Below, piece by piece: positions 44,377 through 54,854 of a stretch of DNA of 64,000 bases. The notes under the pieces are model-generated. The model saw only the letters and a program-made list of their open reading frames with translations, was not told where the DNA came from and did no database searches. The position numbers and the translations under genes were made by a program. Source of the DNA: an uncultured Pontibacter sp. (GTDB taxonomy: Bacteria; Bacteroidota; Bacteroidia; Cytophagales; Hymenobacteraceae); contig NZ_CANLMZ010000007.1 of the NCBI RefSeq assembly GCF_947492645.1, positions 185,860 through 249,859 of the forward strand. Direction: 5' to 3'. The stretch's first letter is position 1; each line of letters opens with the position of its first letter.

Positions 44377-45270
44377 TTACCTCCCCACCGAAGTAAACCT
44401 AAAGAACGTACCTAATGGCAGTTTACGCTCACCGCCATCCAATAAGTATAATTCACCCAGTTCTTCGTTCTTTACCATCTCCCCAAATGTGCCGCGCATT
44501 AGGTTGTCGAGTACCAGCGCCGAGAAGCCCATCGAGTATAGGTTGATGAGCAGGAAATAATCGGTGCCGTCCAGCATTTCGCGGCAGAGTTTGATCATCT
44601 CATTCAGTTCGTCTTCCAGTTGCCATTTTTCGCCGTTAGGACCGCGGCCGTAGCTTGGCGGGTCCAGAATGATGCCGTTATACTTGTTGCCGCGCTTTAC
44701 TTCGCGGCGGGCATACTTCATAGCGTCTTCCACTATCCAGCGCACGTTATCCAGGTTGCTGGCTTCCATGTTGTCGCGGGCCCAGAAGTTAACCTGCTTG
44801 ATAGAGTCGAGGTGGGTGACGTCGGCACCGGCAGCTTTGGCAGCTAACGTGGCGGCGCCGGTGTAGGCAAACATGTTTAGCACCTTTGGCTGTGACGCTT
44901 TTAGCTTACGGGTGGTATCGTAAATAAACTTCCAGTTGCTGTCCTGCTCCGGAAACAGGCCTACATGCTTAAACGAGGATAAGCCCAGTCTGAACCGTAG
45001 TTTCAGGTCGTTATACTTGTAGTCTATGAACCATTGCTCCGGCATTCCTTTCTTCAGTTTCCATTGGCCTTTTTCCTGGCTGCCTTTGTCGCGGGTAAAA
45101 ACGGCATTGGCCATGCGTTGCCACTCCTGCTCAGGCAGATGCTTGTCCCAGATAGCCTGTGGCTCAGGGCGTGCTATATAATGCTGGCCAAAGCGCTCCA
45201 GTTTTTCAAAATTTCCGGAATCAACCAACTCATAGTCAGCCCAATTTTCTGTTGTTAAAAAGGAATACAT
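44377..45270 (-). CDS. Class I SAM-dependent methyltransferase, RlmI/RlmK-like
   Basis: The 297 residues fit the RlmI/RlmK-type RNA methyltransferases. SAM motif I is VLNMFAYTGAATLAA, motif II is the aspartate in VTHLDSIKQVNFWARDN, and motif IV is GIILDPPSYGRGP. Members usually act on rRNA cytosine or guanine. The N-terminal PUA domain of RlmI is not evident, so the target is uncertain. It is divergent from dapF. Confidence 0.85.
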   Translation of the reverse strand: MYSFLTTENWADYELVDSGNFEKLERFGQHYIARPEPQAIWDKHLPEQEWQRMANAVFTRDKGSQEKGQWKLKKGMPEQWFIDYKYNDLKLRFRLGLSSFKHVGLFPEQDSNWKFIYDTTRKLKASQPKVLNMFAYTGAATLAAKAAGADVTHLDSIKQVNFWARDNMEASNLDNVRWIVEDAMKYARREVKRGNKYNGIILDPPSYGRGPNGEKWQLEDELNEMIKLCREMLDGTDYFLLINLYSMGFSALVLDNLMRGTFGEMVKNEELGELYLLDGGERKLPLGTFFRFTSVGR

Positions 45271-45375
45271 ATCTTTGTCGTTTATTTCGGGCTGAGCGCC
45301 ACTTAGGCAAAATTACTCATAATCCGCTTAACCATAAAAAGTGCACGCTTCCGATGTTACATTTGTTTCATATAC

Positions 45376-46149
45376 ATGGCAATTAGCTTTTACAAATACC
45401 AGGGCACGGGCAACGACTTCGTGATGGTAGACAACCGTAAACTTGCTTTCCCGGCAAACGACGAGGCCTTCGTGAAATCACTTTGCGACCGCCGTACAGG
45501 TGTTGGCGCAGATGGGCTTATACTTTTGCAGGATCACCCGGACTACGACTTCGAAATGGTATACTTTAATGCCGATGGACGTTTGGGGTCTATGTGCGGA
45601 AACGGAGCACGCTGCACCGTGCGCTTTGCAAGGCAATTAGGTGTGATAGAGGACGTGGCCTGCTTTCTGGCAGCAGACGGCGAGCACCAGGCAAGTGTAG
45701 AGCGTGACCTTATCCAACTTAGGATGAACGATGTAGCAAGCGTAGAGCAGATTGGCGAAGATTATTTTCTGAATACCGGATCTCCGCACTATATACGCTT
45801 TGTAGATAGCGTGGAAAACCTCGATGTATATGAGGAAGGTCGCGCCATTCGCTACAACGATCGCTTTAAAGCAGACGGTACCAACGTTAATTTTATGCAG
45901 CGCCTTGGTGGTGATGAAATTTTTGTGCGCACTTACGAGCGTGGTGTAGAAGACGAAACATTATCGTGTGGCACAGGTGTAACAGCCGCTGCTTTGGTGG
46001 CAGGTTTAAAAGGTATGCAGAGCCCGATTAAAGTAAAAACGCTGGGTGGCAACCTGCAGGTAGCTTTTGAACAAGCAGGCGATGGCTTTAAGTATATCCA
46101 TTTAATTGGGCCGGCTAAGCAGGTATATACTGGTGTTATCAGCGCATAA
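45376..46149 (+). CDS. dapF: Diaminopimelate epimerase
   Basis: Converts LL- to meso-diaminopimelate for lysine and peptidoglycan synthesis. The 257 residues start with FYKYQGTGNDFVMVDNR. The two catalytic cysteines are Cys74 in MCGNGARC and Cys198 in LSCGTGVTAAA. TACATTTG at 45358-45365, a -7 match 10 bases before the ATG, would give a very short or leaderless mRNA. A terminator-like hairpin follows at 46174. Confidence 0.97.
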   Translation: MAISFYKYQGTGNDFVMVDNRKLAFPANDEAFVKSLCDRRTGVGADGLILLQDHPDYDFEMVYFNADGRLGSMCGNGARCTVRFARQLGVIEDVACFLAADGEHQASVERDLIQLRMNDVASVEQIGEDYFLNTGSPHYIRFVDSVENLDVYEEGRAIRYNDRFKADGTNVNFMQRLGGDEIFVRTYERGVEDETLSCGTGVTAAALVAGLKGMQSPIKVKTLGGNLQVAFEQAGDGFKYIHLIGPAKQVYTGVISA

Positions 46150-46173
46150 AGAACAAAACTATACTTTACACAG

Positions 46174-46215
46174 AGGCTTTTGGCAGGTAAAATTGCCGGG
46201 AGCCTTTTCTTTTTG
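46174..46215 (+). terminator. Terminator-like hairpin after dapF
   Basis: AGGCT...TGGCA pairs imperfectly with TGCCG...AGCCT, with mismatches between the two half-stems, and is followed by TTTTCTTTTTG. Confidence 0.6.
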
Positions 46216-46246
46216 TAGCTTAGTCTAAAGTATAAAAGAGTAAACC

Positions 46247-46762
46247 GTGTTTCTTAAAACAGACCATACTTACCTGCGCGCCCTCGAGCCAACTGACCTG
46301 GATTTTCTGTATACTTTAGAAAACGATATCTCAGTATGGCATGTGGGCAATACACTTACGCCATACTCAAAATTTGTGCTGGAGCAGTACCTCGAAAACG
46401 CAGCCCTGGATATTTATACTATAAAGCAGCTGCGCCTGGTTATTTGCAACGCTGACCACATGGCTGTAGGCGCTGTAGACCTGTTCGATTTTGAGCCCAT
46501 GCACCGCAGAGCAGGAGTAGGCATCGCTATCGCCCCGGGCCACCGCAAAAACGGGCATGCCTCCGATGCCTTACAGCTGCTGCTCCGCTACTGCCAAAGC
46601 ACGCTTCACCTGCACCAACTATACTGCTCGGTTACTGCTGGCAACCTTAAAAGTATAAACCTGTTCACTAAAGCCGGTTTTCAAAGTATAGGCATCCGTA
46701 AAGACTGGCTGCGCACCCTCGATGGCTGGGAAGATGTAGTGGAATTTCAGAAGGTACTTTAG
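46247..46762 (+). CDS. GNAT family N-acetyltransferase
   Basis: The 171 residues form a GNAT fold that transfers acetyl from acetyl-CoA. Blocks are YLRALEPTDLDFLYTLEND at the start, the acetyl-CoA pyrophosphate loop IAPGHRKNGHASDAL, and NLKSINLFTKAGFQSIGIRKDW. It resembles RimJ/SpeG-type enzymes, but the acceptor (polyamine, protein or antibiotic) is unknown. The start is GTG at 46247; no nearby in-frame ATG keeps the first strand. Confidence 0.87.
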   Translation: MFLKTDHTYLRALEPTDLDFLYTLENDISVWHVGNTLTPYSKFVLEQYLENAALDIYTIKQLRLVICNADHMAVGAVDLFDFEPMHRRAGVGIAIAPGHRKNGHASDALQLLLRYCQSTLHLHQLYCSVTAGNLKSINLFTKAGFQSIGIRKDWLRTLDGWEDVVEFQKVL

Positions 46763-47057
46763 GTGTTAGTACGAGTATACTCTCAAAGTGCTTTCCGGGC
46801 TAAGGGGAATTTAAACAAAGAGCCGGTAGCCTGCTTCTCCTGCCACAATGCCACGCTTCACCTGTTTCTGGCATAGGCTATTAAGCCGCTGAAGTATAAA
46901 TAGTTTGTTTGCTATACTTCTCCGGTAAATATGGCAGATAACCTATTCAGGAGTTAATATGGTATTGTTTTAGTACAGAATGTTAGATATATCGGAAAAA
47001 CAGCTATTTTTGACGATATTGCAAACAGAAGATTTCATTTAAGAACAACAGACACAG

Positions 47058-50000
47058 ATGTTTGATTTTTTCGGTAAAACCGTTGCGAAACTATTCGGAA
47101 CCAAATCCGACAGAGATATAAAAGAGGTACTACCTTATGTATCTAAAGTAAACGAAGAGTACGCAAAACTTAGCGGCCTTACTGACGACCAGCTTCGCCA
47201 GAAGACCTATGAAATAAAAGGTATTATTGATGAGCGCCTGAAGCCCATTGATGAGCAAATAGCGGCCTTGCACAAGCGTGTTGCCGACGAGCCAGAGCTA
47301 AATATCGTTCAGAAAGAGAATATCTTCTCTGAAATTGATGAACTGGAGAAGCAGCGTAACAAAGACCTGGAAGTAGTGCTGATGGAAGTGCTGCCGGTAG
47401 GCTTTGGCGTTGTGAAAGAGACGGCCCGCCGCTGGAAGGAAAACGGCCAGTTAGTAGTAACTGCTACCGACATGGACCGCCAACTGGCTGCCCGCAAGGC
47501 AAACGTAAAAATAGACGGCGATAATGCCATCTGGGCAAATAAATGGGAAGCTGCCGGCAACGAGATAACCTGGGACATGCTACACTACGATGTGCAGCTG
47601 ATTGGTGGTATCGTGCTGCACCAGGGTAAAATCTCTGAGATGGCTACCGGTGAAGGTAAAACCTTGGTGGCAACTTTGCCAGCATACTTAAATGCCCTTG
47701 CCAAGCGCGGTGTACACGTAGTTACCGTAAACGACTACCTTGCCCGCCGTGACTCGGAGTGGATGGCACCTTTGTTTGAGTTCCATGGCCTGACCATCGA
47801 CTGTATCGACAAGCACCAGCCAAACTCTGAATCCCGCCGCAATGCTTACAAAGCAGATATAACTTACGGTACAAACAACGAGTTTGGCTTTGACTACCTG
47901 CGCGACAACATGGCCCGTGAACCACAGGACCTGGTACAGCGCAAGCACCATTATGCCATGGTGGATGAGGTGGACTCTGTATTGATTGACGATGCCCGTA
48001 CGCCACTTATTATTTCAGGCCCGGTGCCACGCGGCGATGAGCACGAGTTTTACCAACTGAAGCCGCGCATTGCGATGCTGGTTGAGGCGCAGCGTAAAGT
48101 TGTACAAAACTTCCTGACAGATGCCAAGCGCCAGATTAAAGAAGGGAACACACAGGATGGTGGTCTATCATTGTTCCGTGCTTACCGTGGTCTGCCTAAG
48201 AGCAAGCCGCTGATCAAGTTCCTGAGCGAAACAGGTAACCGTGCGATCATGCAGAAAGTGGAGAACCATTACCTGCAGGATAACTCCCGTATGATGCCAG
48301 AGGCTGATGAGCCACTATACTTCACCATCGATGAGAAGCACAACCAAATAGAGCTTACAGAGAAAGGTGTTGACTTGATCACAGGCCAGGGCGAAGACCC
48401 GAACTTCTTCATTATGCCGGATATCGGAGTGGAGATAGCTGAGATTGAGAACAACAAAGCACTTGCGCATGAGGAGCAACTGCATGCTAAAGAAAAGCTG
48501 ATTGCTGATTTCCAGGAGAAGTCAAAGCGTATCCATACAATCAACCAGCTACTAAAGGCTTATACTTTGTTCGAGAAGGACACAGAGTATATTGTAACGC
48601 CAGATAACAAGGTAAAGATTGTAGATGAGCAGACAGGCCGTGTAATGGAAGGCCGTCGTTACTCAGATGGCTTACACCAGGCCATTGAAGCAAAAGAGAA
48701 TGTGAAGGTAGAAGATGCCACACAGACCTACGCTACAGTTACGCTACAGAACTACTTCCGTATGTACCACAAGCTTTCTGGTATGACGGGTACTGCCGAA
48801 ACAGAAGCAGGTGAGTTCTGGGACATCTACAAACTGGATGTGGTAGTAATACCTACCAACCGCCCAATCTCAAGAAAAGACGAGCACGACAAAGTATATA
48901 AAACAGTTCGCGAAAAGTATAACGCCGTTGCCGACGAGATTGTGCAGCTGACAGAAGCTGGCCGTCCTGTACTGGTTGGTACAACTTCAGTTGAGATATC
49001 AGAGCTATTGAGCCGTATGCTTACGCTGCGCAAAATCAGGCACCAGGTACTTAACGCTAAGATGCACCAGAAAGAAGCCGAAATTGTGGCCGAAGCTGGT
49101 AAGCCAGGTACCGTTACGATAGCTACTAACATGGCTGGTCGTGGTACCGATATTAAACTTGCTCCAGAGTCTAAGGCTGCAGGTGGTCTGGCTATTATTG
49201 GTACAGAGCGCCACGAGTCTCGCCGCGTAGACCGCCAGTTGCGTGGTCGTGCCGGTCGTCAGGGTGACCCGGGTTCTTCACAGTTCTTTGTGTCTCTGGA
49301 GGATAACCTGATGCGCTTGTTCGGCTCGGATCGTATTGCCCGCCTGATGGACCGCATGGGTCTGGAAGAAGGCGAAGTGATTCAGCACTCTATGATCACG
49401 AACTCTATTGAGCGTGCGCAGAAGAAAGTGGAGGAGAACAACTTTGGCATGCGTAAGCGCCTGCTGGAGTATGACGACGTGATGAACGCACAGCGCGAGG
49501 TGGTGTACAAGCGCCGCAGAAACGCACTTTATGGTGAGCGCCTGGAGCTGGATATCTGGAACATGATCTATGACATCAGCGAAGATGTGATCGTTAGCTA
49601 TAAGAACATCAGCGATTACGAAAACTTCCAGCTGCATGTGCTACGTGTATTCGGTATTGAGTCCACGATTACGGAAGATGAATTTAAGTCTGGACAGGCT
49701 AACCAATTGGCTGAGCGTTTATACAACGAGGCGCTTAACCACTACTTAACCAGAAACAAGCAAACAGCTGAGCAGGCTTACCCAATTATTGCGGATATCC
49801 ACCAGAACCGTGGGCCGATGATTGAGAACGTGGCTGTGCCGTTTACCGATGGTAAGCGTCAGTTGGCTGCTGTGGCTAACTTAACCAAGGCATATGAGTC
49901 GCATGGCATGGAGCTTCTTCGTGCAATGGAGAAAATCATTACGCTAGGTACCATAGATCAAGCCTGGACAGAGCACCTGCGCCAGATGGACGACCTGAAA

Positions 50001-50432
50001 CAGAGTGTGCAGAATGCCGTGTACGAGCAGAAAGACCCGCTTTTGATTTACAAGTTCGAGTCGTTTGAGTTGTTTAAGCGCATGATCGGAAAAGTGAACG
50101 AGCAAACAATTGAGTTCCTGTTCCATGCGTTTATACCTGTGCAGGCACCAGAGCAAGTTCAAGTTCCGGTAAGGCCGCCTATGGCACCAAAACCTCCTGT
50201 GTTAAAAGAACAAAAGCAGGAAGTGCACTCCTCTTTAGAAGACCAGTCGGGCCATACTTCCATGCCAGCGCCTGAGCCAGAGAAAGTATTGCCGGCGCAC
50301 TCGCAAAAAGTAGCGGGCCGCAACGACAGAGTTAGCGTGCAGTATACTGATGGCCGTGTAGTGAAGGACGTAAAGTATAAAACCGTAGAAGACGACCTGC
50401 TGCACAACCGTTGCGTAATAATTGAAGAATAA
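47058..50432 (+). CDS. secA: Protein translocase ATPase SecA
   Basis: Motor that pushes preproteins through SecYEG. The 1124 residues are about 220 more than E. coli SecA. Walker A MATGEGKT lies at about residues 195-202, DEVDS near 303, and the second nucleotide fold has [13 protein letters not shown] and [14 protein letters not shown]. The extra length includes an insert after [13 protein letters not shown], in the preprotein cross-linking region, and a Pro-rich linker near residue 1035. The usual C-terminal zinc-binding Cys cluster is absent. Confidence 0.97.
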   Translation: MFDFFGKTVAKLFGTKSDRDIKEVLPYVSKVNEEYAKLSGLTDDQLRQKTYEIKGIIDERLKPIDEQIAALHKRVADEPELNIVQKENIFSEIDELEKQRNKDLEVVLMEVLPVGFGVVKETARRWKENGQLVVTATDMDRQLAARKANVKIDGDNAIWANKWEAAGNEITWDMLHYDVQLIGGIVLHQGKISEMATGEGKTLVATLPAYLNALAKRGVHVVTVNDYLARRDSEWMAPLFEFHGLTIDCIDKHQPNSESRRNAYKADITYGTNNEFGFDYLRDNMAREPQDLVQRKHHYAMVDEVDSVLIDDARTPLIISGPVPRGDEHEFYQLKPRIAMLVEAQRKVVQNFLTDAKRQIKEGNTQDGGLSLFRAYRGLPKSKPLIKFLSETGNRAIMQKVENHYLQDNSRMMPEADEPLYFTIDEKHNQIELTEKGVDLITGQGEDPNFFIMPDIGVEIAEIENNKALAHEEQLHAKEKLIADFQEKSKRIHTINQLLKAYTLFEKDTEYIVTPDNKVKIVDEQTGRVMEGRRYSDGLHQAIEAKENVKVEDATQTYATVTLQNYFRMYHKLSGMTGTAETEAGEFWDIYKLDVVVIPTNRPISRKDEHDKVYKTVREKYNAVADEIVQLTEAGRPVLVGTTSVEISELLSRMLTLRKIRHQVLNAKMHQKEAEIVAEAGKPGTVTIATNMAGRGTDIKLAPESKAAGGLAIIGTERHESRRVDRQLRGRAGRQGDPGSSQFFVSLEDNLMRLFGSDRIARLMDRMGLEEGEVIQHSMITNSIERAQKKVEENNFGMRKRLLEYDDVMNAQREVVYKRRRNALYGERLELDIWNMIYDISEDVIVSYKNISDYENFQLHVLRVFGIESTITEDEFKSGQANQLAERLYNEALNHYLTRNKQTAEQAYPIIADIHQNRGPMIENVAVPFTDGKRQLAAVANLTKAYESHGMELLRAMEKIITLGTIDQAWTEHLRQMDDLKQSVQNAVYEQKDPLLIYKFESFELFKRMIGKVNEQTIEFLFHAFIPVQAPEQVQVPVRPPMAPKPPVLKEQKQEVHSSLEDQSGHTSMPAPEPEKVLPAHSQKVAGRNDRVSVQYTDGRVVKDVKYKTVEDDLLHNRCVIIEE

Positions 50433-50552
50433 AGAGTGCCAGCTCCGAAGTATACACCAGGAGCTGCATTAAGTATAAATTAAAAATGATAAAGGATGTA
50501 AGGCGAAAGAATATTTTTTGTCTTATGTCCTTTATCTTTTGCCTTTAAATAT

Positions 50553-51215
50553 ATGGCAGGAGAAGAACTTGCTTCTTGTATAGACCACACACAGCTTAAG
50601 CCGGACGCTACCGCAGAACAGGTGTTGCAACTGTGCGATGAAGCCCGTAATTATGGCTTTGCCGCTGTGTGCATTGCCCCATGTTATGTGCAGTTGGCGA
50701 AAGACCGCCTAGGGCCGGGCTCACTTGTGAGAGTAGCCACGGTAGTTGGTTTTCCGTTAGGTTACCAGCACCCCAAAGTAAAGTTTCTGGAAACGCACCA
50801 GGCTATTGCCGACGGCGCAAATGAGATAGACGTAGTTATGAATATATCTGCGTTTAAATCGGGCAAGTATGAGGAGGTGGAGAATGAGCTGAGTGATCTG
50901 GCCAAATTCTGCCATCTGAAAGAAGCGGAGCTTAAGGTAATTATCGAAACAGCTTTACTGACCGAGGAGGAGATAGTAAAAGCATGTGAACTTTGCGCTA
51001 GTGCAGGCGTGGATTACGTTAAAACCTCTACTGGTTTTGCTTCGCGGGGTGCCACCGTAGAAGATGTAAAGCTCATGCGCCGCGTGCTGCCAAATTCGAT
51101 GAAAATAAAGGCCGCCGGTGGCATACGCACGTATGAAGAGGCAGAAGCATTGGTAAAAGCAGGTGCTGACAGATTAGGCTGCTCAGCCAGCATACAAATA
51201 GTAACCCATGAATAA
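50553..51215 (+). CDS. deoC: Deoxyribose-phosphate aldolase
   Basis: Cleaves 2-deoxyribose 5-phosphate to glyceraldehyde 3-phosphate and acetaldehyde in deoxynucleoside catabolism. The 220 residues start with an IDHTQLKPDAT segment and contain VVGFPLGYQHPKVKFLET and ANEIDVVMNISAFKSG. The Schiff-base lysine is Lys157 in YVKTSTGF, followed by KAAGGIRTYEEAE. Its 3' end overlaps the lipoprotein gene by 8 bases. Confidence 0.96.
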   Translation: MAGEELASCIDHTQLKPDATAEQVLQLCDEARNYGFAAVCIAPCYVQLAKDRLGPGSLVRVATVVGFPLGYQHPKVKFLETHQAIADGANEIDVVMNISAFKSGKYEEVENELSDLAKFCHLKEAELKVIIETALLTEEEIVKACELCASAGVDYVKTSTGFASRGATVEDVKLMRRVLPNSMKIKAAGGIRTYEEAEALVKAGADRLGCSASIQIVTHE

Positions 51216-51723
51216 CAGAATTCTTAATATTGCCCTGTCGCTGTTGCTGCTGCTGTTTTCTGCGGCATGTGCCTCTTCTTCGGGTAAAAGTACATCCGAT
51301 ACAGGAAAAGCAACCGGAAAAGAGAAAGTAAGCGAGGATTTAAGCCAGTACCGGCCAAAATACAGCACTCCGGAAACAACAACTGCAGCGCGCGTAGAGC
51401 CAAGCAACCATGTAAACAACCAGGTGGCGGTGCTGATGGATACCGTTGCCAGCGTTAACAAGAACATAAAGTATGCGCAGGGATATCGCATTTTAGCATA
51501 CAATGGCTCTCAGCGACAGGACGTGATGAACCTGCGAAAAGCTATCATATCGCGGGTGCCGGATGTGAAAGACTACCTGACCTACCAGCAACCTAACTTC
51601 AGGCTAAAGGTTGGAGACTTCTTTAACAGGGTAGAGGCGCAGCAGGTGCTAAACCGCATAGCAGATCTTATTCCCAATGCGCAGATAGTGCAGGACCAGA
51701 TCAATATTGATAAAAGCTACTAA
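51208..51723 (+). CDS. Lipoprotein with SPOR-like C-terminal domain
   Basis: A 171-residue exported protein. Residues 1-20 form a signal peptide and Cys21 in FSAACASSS is the probable lipidation site. A Ser/Thr/Lys-rich linker follows. The C-terminal ~80 residues (GYRILAYNGSQRQDVMNLRKAI, then YQQPNFRLKVGDFFNRVEAQQVLN) fit the SPOR peptidoglycan-binding fold. It starts inside deoC, so the two are translationally coupled; a functional link is not obvious. Confidence 0.8.
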   Translation: MNNRILNIALSLLLLLFSAACASSSGKSTSDTGKATGKEKVSEDLSQYRPKYSTPETTTAARVEPSNHVNNQVAVLMDTVASVNKNIKYAQGYRILAYNGSQRQDVMNLRKAIISRVPDVKDYLTYQQPNFRLKVGDFFNRVEAQQVLNRIADLIPNAQIVQDQINIDKSY

Positions 51724-51750
51724 AGCGGCTAAAAGGGATAAAGTATAAAT

Positions 51751-51784
51751 AAAGCGTTGCAGTCAGGTATGGCTGCAACGCTTT
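51751..51784 (+). terminator. Intrinsic terminator after the SPOR lipoprotein gene
   Basis: AAAGCGTTGCAG pairs perfectly with CTGCAACGCTTT (12 bp) around a 10-base loop, then ATTGTTTTC. Confidence 0.8.
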
Positions 51785-51971
51785 ATTGTTTTCTAGGAAC
51801 GCAGGTATCGCTATACTCTATAATGAAGGTTTTGAAGCTTAAATGATTTCTTAAATAAAGCTTTAAAAATTACATTTGTTAAATGTCTCGCTTAAAAACG
51901 TAGTACCCAGTGTAATCGCTGGATTATACTTTAACCTTTAAGCAGGCACTATTTTTACAGAAACAACCACT

Positions 51972-53165
51972 ATGACTCACCTAGTAGCCAAAATAAAAGA
52001 ACTTGCACAAACCTTTGCACCCGATACTGTGCAGGTGCGCCGCCATATACACGCCAACCCCGAATTAAGCTTTGAAGAGTATAACACGGCCGCTTATGTG
52101 AAGCAGGTGCTGGAGCAGTATGGCATTGCCGCTGAAAGAATGGCTACCACAGGCTTGGTTGCGCTTATCAAAGGGAAAAATCCTGAAAAGAAAACCATCG
52201 CCCTGCGTGCTGACCTGGATGCCTTACCTATAGTGGAGGCAAATGAGGTAGAGTATAAATCCAAAAATGAAGGCGTGATGCATGCCTGCGGACACGATGT
52301 GCATACTGCTTCGCTGCTGGGTGTGGCACGTATACTTCAGGAAATGCGCGAAGAGTTTGAGGGTACTATAAAATTAGTTTTCCAGCCGGGAGAGGAGAAG
52401 TTTCCGGGTGGTGCCTCTATTATGATAAAAGAAGGCGTGTTGCAGAACCCGGCACCTGCTGGTATTATAGGGCAGCATGTGTTTCCGATGCTGCCTGCAG
52501 GTAAAGTAGGCTTTAAGTCTGGGATGTACATGGCTAGCGCCGACGAGATCTACATTACGGTAAAAGGCAAAGGGGGGCATGCGGCCTTGCCGGAAATGAA
52601 TATAGACCCTGTGCTGATTTCGGCACACCTGATTGTGGCGCTGCAGCAGATCGTGAGCCGCCATGCCAGCCCTAAAGTACCGTCGGTACTGTCGTTTGGT
52701 AAAGTAGAGGCCAGGGGGGCTACCAATGTTATTCCGAATGAGGTAAAGATAGAAGGCACTTTCCGGACGATGAACGAAGTATGGCGCAAAGAAGCACACC
52801 AGAAAATTAAAAAGCTGGCAGAAGGACTTTGCGAAAGTATGGGCGGTAGTTGCGATATCGACATTAAAAATGGCTACCCATACTTGAAGAACGATCCGGA
52901 ACTAACAGCTATCGCACGCACAGCAGCAGCGGACTATCTGGGAGAGGAAAATGTAGTAGACCTGGACTTGTGGATGGGGGCAGAAGACTTTGCCTATTAC
53001 TCCCAGGAAGTGCCAGCCTGCTTTTACCGTCTCGGCACCAGAAACGATGAGCGCGGCATAACATCAGGAGTGCACACACCTACGTTTGATATTGATGAGG
53101 CTGCACTAGAAACAGGCATAGGCTTGATGACTTACATTGCCCTGCAAGAGCTAAAAGAAGTATAA
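51972..53165 (+). CDS. M20 family amidohydrolase
   Basis: The 397-residue zinc-dependent hydrolase belongs to the M20D group that cleaves N-acyl amino acids such as hippurate or IAA conjugates. The metal-binding blocks are RADLDALPI, GVMHACGHDVHTASLLG, FQPGEEKFPGGASIMI and WMGAEDFAYYSQEVPACFYRLG. The dimerisation domain contains GKGGHAALPEMNIDPV. The substrate cannot be fixed from sequence. It is followed after 37 bases by a DUF2490 gene. Confidence 0.92.
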   Translation: MTHLVAKIKELAQTFAPDTVQVRRHIHANPELSFEEYNTAAYVKQVLEQYGIAAERMATTGLVALIKGKNPEKKTIALRADLDALPIVEANEVEYKSKNEGVMHACGHDVHTASLLGVARILQEMREEFEGTIKLVFQPGEEKFPGGASIMIKEGVLQNPAPAGIIGQHVFPMLPAGKVGFKSGMYMASADEIYITVKGKGGHAALPEMNIDPVLISAHLIVALQQIVSRHASPKVPSVLSFGKVEARGATNVIPNEVKIEGTFRTMNEVWRKEAHQKIKKLAEGLCESMGGSCDIDIKNGYPYLKNDPELTAIARTAAADYLGEENVVDLDLWMGAEDFAYYSQEVPACFYRLGTRNDERGITSGVHTPTFDIDEAALETGIGLMTYIALQELKEV

Positions 53166-53202
53166 CAACATAGTGCGTTGTAAACCCTTAAGTAAAGAAC
53201 CC

Positions 53203-53997
53203 ATGAAAAAGCTATACTTTATACTTTTGCTGTTGCTGCCTGCTCTTACCCAGGGGCAAAGCAAAGTCACTGCCCCAACCGCTATCTGGCCCGAACTGCA
53301 GGTTAATTATGGATTAGGCGAAAGCGGACTGCTTTTCTTCCGGAACCAGTACCGCATTAATACTGATGGAGATTACAACGATTTAAATGAATCAGGAGTG
53401 CTTAGCACCTTTGAGCGTGTTGAGTTGAGCCTGGGGTACGAGCAAACCTTCACAGACCATTGGAGAGGTGGAGCCATACTTCGTTATGCCGCCGAAGACT
53501 TTCCGAAGATGGTATTTTATACTTTGTTTTTGCGGCACAATGGCAACCTGGGCAGTTTATACTTTAACAAGCAGCTTATAGCAGAGTATACCGACCAGGA
53601 AGAGCGCGATGCGTTTGGCAGGTTCAGGGGGATGGCCGAGCTGGGCAGGCGCTTGCCGCTTAAAAACAAATTTATTACGCCAAGTATAAGCTATGAGGCC
53701 ATGGTGATTTCTTCTTTAGGTAAAAAGGACCAGGGCAACACACAAGAAAGAACCATAGACCGCACACGGCTGCGTGTAAGCTTAAACTATGAGCTAACAG
53801 AGAAGCTGCGACTGAACCCATACTTTATGCGCCAGACAGATTATTACTATGTGTTGGTATCTCCGGAGTACAATGAGCAGGGACAGCTGGTAAAAGACGG
53901 CTACACCACCAAGCGCAATCGCGTATCTCCGGTATTTGGCTTGGAGGTTAAGTATAATATAAACAGAGCTGCTCAAACTGCCAGTATTACGTACTAA
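53203..53997 (+). CDS. DUF2490-like outer-membrane beta-barrel protein
   Basis: From the ATG at 53203, the protein has 264 residues beginning MKKLYFILLLLLPALTQGQS, a clear signal peptide. An in-frame GTG at 53173 would bury this, so it was rejected. The remainder is rich in alternating strands (ELQVNYGLGESGLLFFRNQYR and RVELSLGYEQTFTDHWRGG) and resembles the DUF2490 barrel family of unknown function. The last residues are not the usual Phe-terminated strand. Confidence 0.75.
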   Translation: MKKLYFILLLLLPALTQGQSKVTAPTAIWPELQVNYGLGESGLLFFRNQYRINTDGDYNDLNESGVLSTFERVELSLGYEQTFTDHWRGGAILRYAAEDFPKMVFYTLFLRHNGNLGSLYFNKQLIAEYTDQEERDAFGRFRGMAELGRRLPLKNKFITPSISYEAMVISSLGKKDQGNTQERTIDRTRLRVSLNYELTEKLRLNPYFMRQTDYYYVLVSPEYNEQGQLVKDGYTTKRNRVSPVFGLEVKYNINRAAQTASITY

Positions 53998-54044
53998 AAC
54001 CAGCCTAACTGTCAATATTACAGTTCTTTAACTAAGTAAATGGT

Positions 54045-54052
54045 TATATTTG
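54045..54052 (+). promoter_or_regulatory. Possible promoter -7 element of the Hsp20 gene
   Basis: TATATTTG matches TAnnTTTG about 100 bases before the Hsp20 ATG. No TTG sits at the normal distance, so the call is tentative. Confidence 0.4.
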
Positions 54053-54150
54053 TGACATTATTTCGTGAAATAGAAGGATAAATCGAATGGTATAGTTTTT
54101 ATACATAAGTAGCTGTAAACAAATTGTAAAACATTAAAAGGTATACAGCT

Positions 54151-54675
54151 ATGGCACTAAATAAATATAATGGCATGCAGGAAAGTATGCCAGGTTCATT
54201 TAGCTCAATGCTAGACAGGTTTTTTAACGAATCAGTTAATGCTAAGAACTTCTCTGGTTTTACGCCGCACGTAGATGCCTGCGAAACTGAGAAAAGCTAC
54301 GATATTGAAATTGCTTTACCAGGTGTTAAGAAAGAAGACATCAGCATTGATTTCCAGGAGGGCAGGCTAACGATAAGCGGCGAACGCAAACTGGAGAGAA
54401 AAGAGGAAGGCAGACGCTACCATATGATGGAAACACAATATGGCGCTTTTAGCAGAACCTTTTACCTGCCGGATAAAGTAAACCCGGACAAGATATCTGC
54501 CCACTTGGAAGATGGCGTGCTGCTAGTAACGGTGCCGAAAGATGAACACAAAACCATGAAACGGCAGATAAGTATCTCTACTTCCGGTGAGGGGAAAAAG
54601 AGGACCTCTGAAGAGAATGCGCCACAGCAAAAGCTGGAAACTGCCGCCGCAAACGGAAAGGCCAAAAAAGCGTAA
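54151..54675 (+). CDS. Small heat-shock protein, Hsp20/alpha-crystallin family
   Basis: ATP-independent holdase that keeps unfolding proteins soluble. The 174 residues contain the alpha-crystallin domain at about residues 40-135: DACETEKSYDIEIALPGVKKEDISI, RLTISGERK and the final strand LEDGVLLVTVPK. The C-terminus is a charged low-complexity tail with only a weak IxI-type motif (ISIS). It is flanked by its own terminator and lies before an HtrA protease gene. Confidence 0.95.
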   Translation: MALNKYNGMQESMPGSFSSMLDRFFNESVNAKNFSGFTPHVDACETEKSYDIEIALPGVKKEDISIDFQEGRLTISGERKLERKEEGRRYHMMETQYGAFSRTFYLPDKVNPDKISAHLEDGVLLVTVPKDEHKTMKRQISISTSGEGKKRTSEENAPQQKLETAAANGKAKKA

Positions 54676-54690
54676 CTGAAGATTTTTTTT

Positions 54691-54723
54691 AAAAGAGGCC
54701 AAGATAGTTTGGCCTCTTTTTTG
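54691..54723 (+). terminator. Intrinsic terminator after the Hsp20 gene
   Basis: AAAAGAGGCCAA pairs with TTGGCCTCTTTT around a short loop, then TTGTT. Confidence 0.85.
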
Positions 54724-54854
54724 TTATTTAGGTATGTGTTGGATTTATACTTATCAGTATACCAGATACTATCGTATATAATATAGCGTTACCCTTATAA
54801 GTATAGCTAAACCTTAATATTCTGAATAAAGCTTAACATACTAAAACTAATCAT

